From positions 186,001 through 250,000 of the forward strand of contig NZ_JARKNC010000010.1 in NCBI RefSeq assembly GCF_029360805.1: DNA of 64,000 nucleotides, given 5' to 3'. This document shows positions 1 through 7,691 of this stretch, piece after piece. The notes under the pieces are model-generated. The model was given only the letters and a program-made list of their open reading frames with translations. It did not search any database and was not told the DNA's origin. This stretch comes from Daejeonella sp. JGW-45 (GTDB lineage Bacteria > Bacteroidota > Bacteroidia > Sphingobacteriales > Sphingobacteriaceae). The first letter of the stretch is position 1; every line of letters begins with the position of its first letter. Made by a program: the position numbers and the translations under genes.

Positions 1-809
1 ACAAGCCATGGAATATTAAACCGTGTGAGCTCTGAGGCAGCATCCTGATCAAGGACAAATTCAACATTCTCAGAAAGCTGCAGGTAAGTTGCCGGAACGT
101 CTGAGGAAATTTCTCCCTCGACAGCTTTTTTAATAATGGAAGCTTTCTTTCTGTTCCACGCCATCAAAACAATCTCACGGGCTTTAAATATCGTTCCGAT
201 ACCCATTGTGATTGCTTTGGTAGGTACATTTTGTTTACCCCCGAAGTCGCGGGATGCATCACGGCGAGTCAGGTCGTCAAGAGTGACCAGCCGGGTGCCT
301 GAATTTGGTGCGGAACCAGGCTCATTAAATCCAATGTGGCCGGTACGTCCAATTCCCAGAATCTGGAGGTCCAGACCGCCAAGGTCTGTTATCTTTTTCT
401 CATAATCCAGGCAAAAAGCCGGTATGTCTTCAATTTTCAATGTTCCGTCCGGGATATGAACATTGTTCATGTCAATATCAATATGATCAAACAGATTTTC
501 CTTCATAAAGCTCACATAGCTTTGAGAAGATGTAGGTTTCATTGGGAAATATTCATCCAGATTAAATGTGATAACGTTCTTAAAACTTATTTTTTCTTCT
601 TTGTGAATTCTAACAAGTTCTTTGTAAACTCCTATAGGAGTTACACCAGTTGCCAGGCCAAGGATCGCATTTTCGCCATTTTGCTGCTTTTTTTGGATCA
701 GATCGCTAATGCGGCGCGCGACCTTCTTAGAAGCAATATCACTATCAGGGTAAACGGTAACAGGTAATTTTTCGAAGCGGGTCTCTTCAAGTAAATTTAA
801 TCGAGCCAT
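1..809 (-). CDS. nagB: Glucosamine-6-phosphate deaminase (NagB-type), 3' part cut by window edge
   Basis: Converts glucosamine-6-phosphate to fructose-6-phosphate and ammonia, the step that feeds amino sugars into glycolysis. The reverse strand reads open from an ATG at 809 to the window edge (269 codons, no stop). The isomerase/deaminase fold is recognisable: an early LGLATG phosphate-binding loop, FNLDEY with the catalytic Asp, and the active-site run GHIGFNEPGS with its His and Glu. Family knowledge: many Bacteroidota versions carry an extra C-terminal LmbE/PIG-L-like domain; the open end at residue 269, already the length of a simple NagB, leaves this possible but unseen. It is divergent from the first SusC gene, which suggests use of amino-sugar glycans. 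An exact TATATTTG -7 element lies 27 nt upstream of the start. Confidence 0.93.
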   Translation of the reverse strand, partial: MARLNLLEETRFEKLPVTVYPDSDIASKKVARRISDLIQKKQQNGENAILGLATGVTPIGVYKELVRIHKEEKISFKNVITFNLDEYFPMKPTSSQSYVSFMKENLFDHIDIDMNNVHIPDGTLKIEDIPAFCLDYEKKITDLGGLDLQILGIGRTGHIGFNEPGSAPNSGTRLVTLDDLTRRDASRDFGGKQNVPTKAITMGIGTIFKAREIVLMAWNRKKASIIKKAVEGEISSDVPATYLQLSENVEFVLDQDAASELTRFNIPWL

Positions 810-836
810 GAGGGACAGACTTTATTAGGTGAGACG

Positions 837-844
837 CAAATATA
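837..844 (-). promoter_or_regulatory. Candidate -7 element of nagB
   Basis: On the minus strand the bases read TATATTTG, an exact match to the Bacteroidota -7 consensus TAnnTTTG, 27 nt before the nagB ATG. No TTG is found at the expected -33 spacing, so this is a -7 match only. Confidence 0.45.
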
Positions 845-901
845 AAAAAATTAAACTTCAGGGCTTGTCATTGTGCCTTTTTCGTTTTCCGTCAATATTT
901 A

Positions 902-914
902 TGCGTTTTTATGC
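902..914 (+). promoter_or_regulatory. 13-bp candidate operator, copy 1
   Basis: TGCGTTTTTATGC, an imperfect dyad (GCGT...ATGC), lies in the 449-bp region between divergent nagB and the first SusC gene. The same 13 bases recur at 7605-7617, before the second SusC gene, and an 11/13 variant is at 7433-7445 beside the DeoR-type gene. Inference: binding site of that regulator. The rest of 810-1258 is AT-rich with no credible gene. Confidence 0.4.
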
Positions 915-1258
915 GGAAATTTTATTTTTAGAGAACTGAGTTATAGAGTTGATAATTTTGTAGCGTAACGCAATATTTACATACTTAGTGTACTCTGTAC
1001 ACATGATAGAGGTTCGTGACAACATTCTTTTCGATGTAATAATTTTAAAATAATTTGGCAAATAACCGCAAATAGAGTTAGTTTTACCCTGAAAATTTGG
1101 ACAATCCTGCAATAATCCGAAGAGTTGAGTAGTGTACGAACAAAGTATTAAGGACATTAGTATGATATACTACCCATACTATCCTATGAAAAACGAAATG
1201 CTTATTATTCACCAAAATCGATTATTAAATCACAATTATTTACATTAATCCCATTTAA

Positions 1259-4200
1259 ATGAGAAAAATTTACTCTTCCGGATGGCCAAAACACGTTCTG
1301 GCATTCGGTCTTATGCTTTCTTTAGTTATTCTCTGTGCCCAGGCTAATGCTCAAGCGCGCAGGTATGTAATTAGCGGAAAGGTAACAGACGCTAAAACAC
1401 AGGAAACGCTTCCGGGAGTTGCAGTAAGATTGACATCCACTACATCTGCAATTTCGACTAATATTGATGGTAACTACTCCCTTACAGCCAATGTAGCTCC
1501 GGGACAGTACACAGTTTCCTTTACTTACATTGGTTATCAGACGATTTCCAAAACAATTCAGCTTGGAGCGCAGGAGGCTGTGACGCTGAATGCTGAGATC
1601 AGCCAGGCAGCTGTAGGTCTTGATGAAGTCATCATAACCGGTACCTCTGAGGGAACAACCCGTCGTCAGTTAGGTAATTACGTTGGAACCGTGAGTGGTG
1701 AAGACCTGAACAAAGGCGCTGCTGGAAATGTTCTTACAGGACTTCAGGGTAAAGTAGCCGGTGCACAGATCACTCAAAACCAGGGAGACCCGGCGGGTGG
1801 TATGTCGGTTCGTTTGCGTGGTATCAGCTCTGTAAACTCATCTTCCGATCCTCTTTATATTATTGATGGTGTTATTGCCAACAATGGTACTTCAGGTGTA
1901 ACGGATAACCAGCAGAACAGACTTGTTGATATTAACCCTGCCGACATTGAGCGTATCGAGGTTCTGAATGGCGCAGCGGCTGCAGCGATCTATGGATCAC
2001 GTGCAAATGCCGGCGTTGTTCAGATCTTTACTAAGAGAGGAACTGCCGGCGAGCCTGTTGTCAGTTTTTCATCAACTTACACAAACAGCAACCTTCGTAA
2101 AAAACTGCCAGTGAATATGGCGCCGGTGAAATTCGGCGGACCAACTGATGGTCCGGGAGCATTAACTCAGGATATCATCAGTTTGGTTGGCGGGGTTCTT
2201 CCTACAAATACTACTCCGGTAACCCGTTACGATTATCAGGACTATATCTTCCGTAACGCCAGTGGCGTTGATAACAACTTCTCCGTAAGCGGAGGCGGTG
2301 AGAAAACCAAGTTCTATACTTCAGCTTCTTACTTCACCAATCAGGGTATCGTTCAGAATACAGATTATACCCGTTTCGGACTTAGAGCTAACGTTGATCA
2401 GACCCTTGCTAAATGGGCAACTTTCAGAGCTGGTTTGAACTTTGTACGTAGTGATGCAAATGAGAAACCATACGGAAACGGACTTATTGTTCCGGTAGGT
2501 ATTCAATGGATCATCGCAAACTTCCACGATATCCATAAACGTGATGCTTTGGGTAACCTTCAGGCTGTTGGTGAAAGAGGCCGCGTTAACCCGGTTTCGA
2601 TCATTGAGGATATTAAACAACGTCAGTTCACTAACAGGGTTCTTGCAAATGCCGGATTTAAGTTATTCCCGGTTAAGAACCTGACTGTGGATTATAATAT
2701 CGGTATAGACAACTCGGCTCAGGAAGGTACTCTTTTTGTTCCTCCGTATACTTACAACGTGAGTACAGCAGATGGTTCATACGGTGGTGGCCCGACTCTT
2801 GATCCGGCTCAGAACGGTTTTGCAAGCAAGCGCACTGCCAGTCAGTATCTATTTAACAACGATTTAAACATTACTTATGATTTTGCAATAACAAGTAAGA
2901 TCAGCTCTACCAGCCAGGTTGGATACTCTTACCAGTACCAAAACGCTTCAAGTAGCCAGGTTCAGGGCCGCGGTTTAGCGCCATTCGTTGAAACTGTGGG
3001 CGGTGCTAGTACTCAAGGTGTTTTTGGAGACGGTCGAAGTGAATTCGCTGTTGAAGGAGCTTACTTCCAGCAAAACTTTAAAGTGAATAACAATTTCTTC
3101 CTAACCGGTGCGGTTCGTGTCGACGGATCAAGTGTTTTCGGTGAAAATCAGCGTAATCAGACTTACTTAAAAGGAAGCGGTAGTTACGTTCTTTCTTCTA
3201 CCAAGTTCTGGGAAGGACTCGGTGTGTCTTCCTGGTGGGACGTATTCAAAGTGCGGGCTGCTTATGGGGAGTCGGGAAACTTAACTGGTATTGGTGCCTA
3301 TGAAAGACTGAACTCTTACAGCACATCGGCCTATCTTGGCAGAACTTCTTTTACGTCAAGCAATCAGCAGGCGAACGAGGATGTTAAGCCTGAACGCCAG
3401 AATGAGTTCGAGATCGGTACTGATTTATTCTTCCTTAAAAACAGGATAGGTGTTACTTTCAACTATTACAACAAGAAAGTAAGCGACCTTTTATTATCAA
3501 GACAGATCGCTCCAACCACAGGTTTTACCAGCAAACTGGATAACTTTGGTTCATTAGAAAATAAAGGTATCGAGTTAATGTTAACCGGTTCACCTGTAAG
3601 AACAACTGACTTTAACTGGGATGCAACCGTTATTTTCAACAGAAACAGGAACAAAGCGACTAATGTTGGCGCAGGAGTAACTGCATTTGCAAATAGTTCA
3701 TCCGGCCCGGTTTCATTGATCAACGGCCAGCCTCTGGGCTTGTACTATGGAACTTACTTTGCGAGAGATGCGCAAGGAAACTTATTGCTTAATGCGGCGG
3801 GGCTTCCACAAACAGAACGTGGTGTTCAAACCAGCCCAACCAACCCGACACCTCAGCGTGATGCTGCAGGGCAGCCGACAGGAACAGTTTTGCGTAAGGT
3901 TATTGGTAACCCTAATCCTGACTGGAATGGTTCACTTGTAAATGAATTAAGCTACAAAAAATTAGGATTCAGATTCCAGATCGACACTGAGCAGGGTGGA
4001 GAAAGATGGGCTGCTGACTGGAGAACAGCGCAAGGTGTTGGAGCAGGTAAAGTTGCAGAAGCCGAGCATCTTGGAAAAGTTCCACGTGGTTATGTTAATG
4101 CTAACTACAACATCGAAGAGTGGCGCTCACACCAAGGCGATTGGGTAAAACTGAGAGACGTTTCCTTAACTTACCGCGTAGGTGCTGTTTCTAAATATCT

Positions 4201-4375
4201 GAAAGATCTCACCCTTAGCGTTTCTGGAAGGAACCTGATATCATGGGATGATTTTGAAGGTGGTTATGATCCGGAAGTTAACTCAGGCGGACAAAGTTCA
4301 ATTGTTAGAGGTATCGATTTCGGTGCAGTTCCTGTTCCAAGATCTTTCCACTTTGGTTTACAGGCTAAATTTTAA
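1259..4375 (+). CDS. SusC-type TonB-dependent outer-membrane transporter (first pair)
   Basis: Outer-membrane channel that imports oligosaccharides or other large nutrients using TonB energy. At 1038 residues it has the usual SusC length. It begins with a signal peptide ending near residue 32 (ANAQA), followed by a CarboxypepD_reg-like beta-sandwich at about 36-125 (ISGKVTD, LPGVAV). The plug domain at about 125-265 contains VRLRGISS, PLYIIDGV and IERIEVLNGAAAAAIYGSR. The rest is the beta-barrel, ending in the aromatic-rich FHFGLQAKF. The SusD partner starts 11 bp downstream. Substrate cannot be read from sequence; the divergent nagB and the DeoR-type gene suggest amino sugars (inference). 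No glycoside hydrolase is encoded nearby within the window. Confidence 0.95.
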   Translation: MRKIYSSGWPKHVLAFGLMLSLVILCAQANAQARRYVISGKVTDAKTQETLPGVAVRLTSTTSAISTNIDGNYSLTANVAPGQYTVSFTYIGYQTISKTIQLGAQEAVTLNAEISQAAVGLDEVIITGTSEGTTRRQLGNYVGTVSGEDLNKGAAGNVLTGLQGKVAGAQITQNQGDPAGGMSVRLRGISSVNSSSDPLYIIDGVIANNGTSGVTDNQQNRLVDINPADIERIEVLNGAAAAAIYGSRANAGVVQIFTKRGTAGEPVVSFSSTYTNSNLRKKLPVNMAPVKFGGPTDGPGALTQDIISLVGGVLPTNTTPVTRYDYQDYIFRNASGVDNNFSVSGGGEKTKFYTSASYFTNQGIVQNTDYTRFGLRANVDQTLAKWATFRAGLNFVRSDANEKPYGNGLIVPVGIQWIIANFHDIHKRDALGNLQAVGERGRVNPVSIIEDIKQRQFTNRVLANAGFKLFPVKNLTVDYNIGIDNSAQEGTLFVPPYTYNVSTADGSYGGGPTLDPAQNGFASKRTASQYLFNNDLNITYDFAITSKISSTSQVGYSYQYQNASSSQVQGRGLAPFVETVGGASTQGVFGDGRSEFAVEGAYFQQNFKVNNNFFLTGAVRVDGSSVFGENQRNQTYLKGSGSYVLSSTKFWEGLGVSSWWDVFKVRAAYGESGNLTGIGAYERLNSYSTSAYLGRTSFTSSNQQANEDVKPERQNEFEIGTDLFFLKNRIGVTFNYYNKKVSDLLLSRQIAPTTGFTSKLDNFGSLENKGIELMLTGSPVRTTDFNWDATVIFNRNRNKATNVGAGVTAFANSSSGPVSLINGQPLGLYYGTYFARDAQGNLLLNAAGLPQTERGVQTSPTNPTPQRDAAGQPTGTVLRKVIGNPNPDWNGSLVNELSYKKLGFRFQIDTEQGGERWAADWRTAQGVGAGKVAEAEHLGKVPRGYVNANYNIEEWRSHQGDWVKLRDVSLTYRVGAVSKYLKDLTLSVSGRNLISWDDFEGGYDPEVNSGGQSSIVRGIDFGAVPVPRSFHFGLQAKF

Positions 4376-4386
4376 TAATACGTAAA

Positions 4387-5682
4387 ATGAAAAAGAAATA
4401 TATATCATATTTAATGCTGGCAGTTTTAGCCCTGAGCTTCACCGGCTGTGTTAAGAATTATTCAGACCCCGCGCGGGCAACTCAGGATGATGTAAATACC
4501 AGCACAAAAGGTCTTACAGGAGTTGCAGTATCGCTTCAATCGCGTTACGCTGCCGGCCGTGGAAATATTTACAATACTATTACTGCGAGCGGATTCCTGG
4601 CGAACGAGCTTGTTCTGCTTAACCAGGGTAATACAGCTGAACTTCAGTTAAGCCTCGGCGGAACGTCGCTTGATGGTGGCAATACCTTGCTTAGTAATCT
4701 TTGGTCGAATAGCAATAAAATTGTATTCGACGCTAACCTGGTTATTTCCAATTCTGCCAATATCGCTGATAAAGCTCTTGTAAGCGGCCTCGTTGGCTAT
4801 GCAAGTATCTTCAAGGCTTTAGCGATGGGTGATATGGCGGCTTTTTGGGAGAAGATCCCGGCTGGCACAGGTGAAAATGTTACTTTCATCACACGCGCCG
4901 AAGCCTATACAAAAATCGTTGCAGATATTGACCTGGCACTTGCTAACATTGCAGCGACGCCTATCAGCACTGCCTTTTTGGGAACTATTCCAGCAGGAAT
5001 TGACATACCTAATACATTGCGCGCGCTGAAAGCAAGATATGCTTTGTATGGAGGGAATTTGCCATTAGCCCTGGCAACTGCTAACTCTGTTGATTTGACT
5101 AAAAAATCGTCTTTTCAACATAACGCGACAATCAATCAGAATGGAATTTTCGTAGCCGTTACAGGTACTAATAACCTGTGGCAGCCTATCAGCAATACTT
5201 TGGGCCTGCCTGCAGGTTTAACACCAGATGCTGCTGATAAACGTATTCCATTCTACTTGTCAGAGAATCTTACTATTGCACCAAGATGGCGCATGGCCGG
5301 ATTTGCTTCAGCTCTTACTTCAGAATGGCCTGTATATCTTCCTGGTGAGATGACTCTTATCAAGGCAGAGGTTTATGCACGTCAGACAGCTCCAGACCTT
5401 GGAAACGCTCTTATCGAACTTAACAAGATCGTAACTAAGAAGCCGGCAGCTGATCCGTTCGGTGTTGGTGCCGACCTGACTCCTCTTGCCGGGTTGAATG
5501 CTACCCAGATCATAGCCGAGATCTATAAGCAACGTTCTATAGAAATGTTCTTGTCTGGTCAAAGATTGGAAGATTCTCGTCGTCTGGGAAGACCTCAGGC
5601 TGAAAGAAAACGCAATTTCGTAAATTACCCTTTCCGCGAAAGGGATCAGAATCCGAACACGCCAACAGATCCTACATTTTAA
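4387..5682 (+). CDS. SusD/RagB-like surface lipoprotein (first pair)
   Basis: Surface-exposed lipoprotein that caps the adjacent SusC transporter and binds its substrate. The start is a lipoprotein signal with lipobox LSFTGC, giving Cys21 as the lipid-modified residue. The body is helical and the C-terminus carries the family signature region (QRSIEMFLSGQRLEDSRRLG, near residue 380), in which the polypeptide describes an R-x-x-E-x-x-x-x-G-x-R pattern. At 431 residues it is shorter than most SusD proteins (about 500-600), like a compact subgroup. It follows SusC by 11 bp and is followed by a strong hairpin terminator, so the pair forms the core transcript. Confidence 0.92.
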   Translation: MKKKYISYLMLAVLALSFTGCVKNYSDPARATQDDVNTSTKGLTGVAVSLQSRYAAGRGNIYNTITASGFLANELVLLNQGNTAELQLSLGGTSLDGGNTLLSNLWSNSNKIVFDANLVISNSANIADKALVSGLVGYASIFKALAMGDMAAFWEKIPAGTGENVTFITRAEAYTKIVADIDLALANIAATPISTAFLGTIPAGIDIPNTLRALKARYALYGGNLPLALATANSVDLTKKSSFQHNATINQNGIFVAVTGTNNLWQPISNTLGLPAGLTPDAADKRIPFYLSENLTIAPRWRMAGFASALTSEWPVYLPGEMTLIKAEVYARQTAPDLGNALIELNKIVTKKPAADPFGVGADLTPLAGLNATQIIAEIYKQRSIEMFLSGQRLEDSRRLGRPQAERKRNFVNYPFRERDQNPNTPTDPTF

Positions 5683-5695
5683 CTAATGATAATCG

Positions 5696-5725
5696 AAAAA
5701 AAGGGAGCTTATGCTCCCTTTTTTT
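5696..5725. terminator. Rho-independent terminator after the first SusD gene
   Basis: A7 then GGGAGC-TTAT-GCTCCC then T7: a perfect 6-bp GC stem extended by A/T pairing. It lies between SusD and the next ATG at 5737. It can be read on both strands. Confidence 0.85.
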
Positions 5726-5736
5726 ATACACGGAAT

Positions 5737-6507
5737 ATGAAATCATATAGCCTTATTTTAATTTTTATTTTCGCCAGCTGTATGGGATTGAAAGCCCAGA
5801 CCCTGAAAATAATGTCTTACAATATTCATGTGGGGCAGGATGGGGCCAACAAGGACCAGTTGAAAAATATAGCTGAATTTATTAAGTCTTCCCGCGCAGA
5901 TATTATCGGCCTGCAAGAGGTCGATAGCGTATGTAACCGTTCCAATAAGGTGGACCAAATGAAATTTCTCGCTGAATATACCGGGATGCACTATGCTTAT
6001 GCCCGTCATTTTGCTTATGATGGAGGATCCTACGGGATTGGAATTCTGTCGCGGTACCCCTTAAGTGACATCAAAGATCATCGTGTTATCCTTACAAGTG
6101 ATGGGAAATCGGATGCAGCAACTAGGGCCTTGTTAACCGCTGCAATATCGCCGGCTGGCAAAAAGATTACTTTCGCAACTGTGCATATGGACTATCGGGA
6201 TTCAAGATCACGTGTCGCCCAATCAGATGAGATGGTAAGCTTGTTCAAAGGGATGAAGTATCCCGTCATTTTGACTGGTGATTTTAACGCTATCCCGGGC
6301 ACTAAAGAGATCCTAAATCTGGAAACCATCTTTACAGACACTGGGGTGAACTCAGACTTCACGTATCCGGTTGTTAATGCAAGCAAGAAGATTGATTTTG
6401 TGATGGTAAGTAAAGCCCACCTTAGCAAAGTGAAGAAGGCAGAGGTTTCTCCGGTCGCTTTTTCAGATCATCTGCCCATCATCTCGACCGTCAAAATTAA
6501 ATATTAA
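5737..6507 (+). CDS. Secreted endonuclease/exonuclease/phosphatase (EEP) family hydrolase
   Basis: Metal-dependent phosphodiesterase/phosphatase fold (DNase I, sphingomyelinase, inositol phosphatase superfamily). From the ATG at 5737 it has a signal peptide ending about GLKAQ and then the EEP motifs in order: KIMSYNIHVG (Asn ligand), IIGLQEVD (catalytic Glu), TVHMDYR, TGDFNAIPG (Asp/Asn), and SDHLPI (Asp-His pair). All catalytic positions look intact. An earlier in-frame ATG at 5686 would run through the terminator hairpin and place 17 residues before the signal peptide, so 5737 is preferred. The real substrate (phospholipid head group, sugar phosphate or nucleic acid) cannot be told. Its place after a SusC/SusD pair suggests nutrient scavenging outside the inner membrane. 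Confidence 0.85.
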   Translation: MKSYSLILIFIFASCMGLKAQTLKIMSYNIHVGQDGANKDQLKNIAEFIKSSRADIIGLQEVDSVCNRSNKVDQMKFLAEYTGMHYAYARHFAYDGGSYGIGILSRYPLSDIKDHRVILTSDGKSDAATRALLTAAISPAGKKITFATVHMDYRDSRSRVAQSDEMVSLFKGMKYPVILTGDFNAIPGTKEILNLETIFTDTGVNSDFTYPVVNASKKIDFVMVSKAHLSKVKKAEVSPVAFSDHLPIISTVKIKY

Positions 6508-6541
6508 CGTTTCAGGGGGTGTCAATAGCTTTTCGTTGCGG

Positions 6542-7306
6542 CTATATTATTTTTGTATTACCCTCATATGGCCGTAATTTCGGATCTGTGGGCGATAGGT
6601 CAGTAATCAGATAGTCTATTGTACTCAGAGAGCAAACCTTCATCTTCTTAACGGAATTCAGTTTTTCGCTTATACACATAATCGCGATTCTCGCAGAAGC
6701 CTTTATCATGGCTTTTTTAACCTGCAGTACCTCCCATTCAGAATCAGTTATCCCTTCCTTAAGGTCAATGCCATTCGTCCCCAGGAAGCAAAGATCTACA
6801 CCTATCTCCGAAAGATCAGAAATTGTTTTTGCACCCATATTTACCTGGGCATTTTTGTTAAGAGTTCCGCCTATCAGATTTACCGTTAACAGCTTCTTCT
6901 CAGCGAGTTCAAGAGCAACGACCGGACTTATTGTGAAAAAGGTTGCTTCCAGGTCGTCCGGGACCAGCCTTGCCATCTCAAGCATGGTTGTACCTCCGCC
7001 GGTAAGGACTGTCATACCTTCCGAGATCAGGCCTATAGCTTTCCGCGCAACTTCCTTTTTTGAATCCTGCGCATAAACATCTTTCTGCTCGTAGGGGAAA
7101 TGAAAAGACTTCGAAAGTGCACCTCCGTGGACTTTAATGATTTTGCCGCTTTCTGCCAGCTCATTCAAATCTCTCCGAACAGTATCCTCTGAAACCTGCA
7201 ATTGCAGTCCCAAATCTGACGAAAGTACCTTGTTATGCAGATTTATCTGGCGTATTATAAAAGCGTGCCGCTCCTTTTTTAGCATCCCTGTAGTAATTAT
7301 ATTCAT
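6542..7306 (-). CDS. DeoR-family transcriptional regulator
   Basis: Repressor of the DeoR/GlpR/AgaR class, which normally senses a sugar phosphate. The N-terminal winged helix has the family signature (VSEDTVRRDLNELAESGKI, about residues 38-56, then VHGGAL). The C-terminal DeoRC sensor domain (about 80-240) resembles ribose-5-phosphate isomerase and has TGGGTT, NLIGG and LGTNGID motifs. Length of 254 is typical. A second Met at residue 8 (MLKKERH, position 7285) matches the common family start better, so either start is possible. It faces the EEP gene tail to tail and is divergent from the second SusC gene. A variant of the shared 13-mer is 127 bp upstream. Inference: it controls the SusC/SusD pairs and nagB. 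Confidence 0.9.
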   Translation of the reverse strand: MNIITTGMLKKERHAFIIRQINLHNKVLSSDLGLQLQVSEDTVRRDLNELAESGKIIKVHGGALSKSFHFPYEQKDVYAQDSKKEVARKAIGLISEGMTVLTGGGTTMLEMARLVPDDLEATFFTISPVVALELAEKKLLTVNLIGGTLNKNAQVNMGAKTISDLSEIGVDLCFLGTNGIDLKEGITDSEWEVLQVKKAMIKASARIAIMCISEKLNSVKKMKVCSLSTIDYLITDLSPTDPKLRPYEGNTKII

Positions 7307-7432
7307 TTATAGTTCTTATTCCTCAACCCTAATGTTGCGGTTTTTTTCGGGAAAGCCAAATTTTGTGTCAAAAAAATGATTTTATAGTAGATATGCTAAA
7401 ATTCGAATTTGACTCAAGATTCCGCTTTATTT

Positions 7433-7445
7433 TGCGTTATCATGC
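7433..7445 (+). promoter_or_regulatory. 13-bp candidate operator, variant copy 2
   Basis: TGCGTTATCATGC matches the sequence at 902-914 and 7605-7617 at 11 of 13 positions. It is in the 385-bp divergent region between the DeoR-type gene and the second SusC gene. Confidence 0.35.
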
Positions 7446-7604
7446 AGTATTGATGTTTGAACATTTAATGACACATCACAGGCCAGAACTCCCAATAAAC
7501 ATCATTTAGGAGTTATAAATGGCCATTTCTAAAAAATTAATTTTGCCTCTAGCTCTGAAAATTTTGATCTCAAATGGCATCAGTTATTTTTTTCTGCTTT
7601 TTCT

Positions 7605-7617
7605 TGCGTTTTTATGC
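7605..7617 (+). promoter_or_regulatory. 13-bp candidate operator, copy 3
   Basis: TGCGTTTTTATGC, identical to 902-914, 74 bp before the second SusC ATG. With flanks it reads as a dyad TTGC...GCAA. An exact TAATTTTG (-7-like) occurs at 7538-7545, upstream of it, so a bound protein here could block transcription (inference). Confidence 0.4.
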
Positions 7618-7691
7618 AATAAATGCCAACTTAGATTAGTGTAACAAAAACGAAACAAATAATTTCCAAACTATCTCAATTCTTTACAACT

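Noticed and set aside
336-767. 143-codon open frame opposite nagB
   Set aside because: It lies fully inside the nagB coding region on the other strand and its protein has no family features; nagB motifs are clear.
909-1157. 82-codon open frame on the minus strand in the nagB-SusC gap
   Set aside because: Low-complexity translation, no ribosome site, overlaps regulatory DNA.
5686-5736. Longer start of the EEP hydrolase gene
   Set aside because: It would translate the terminator hairpin and put 17 residues before the signal peptide.
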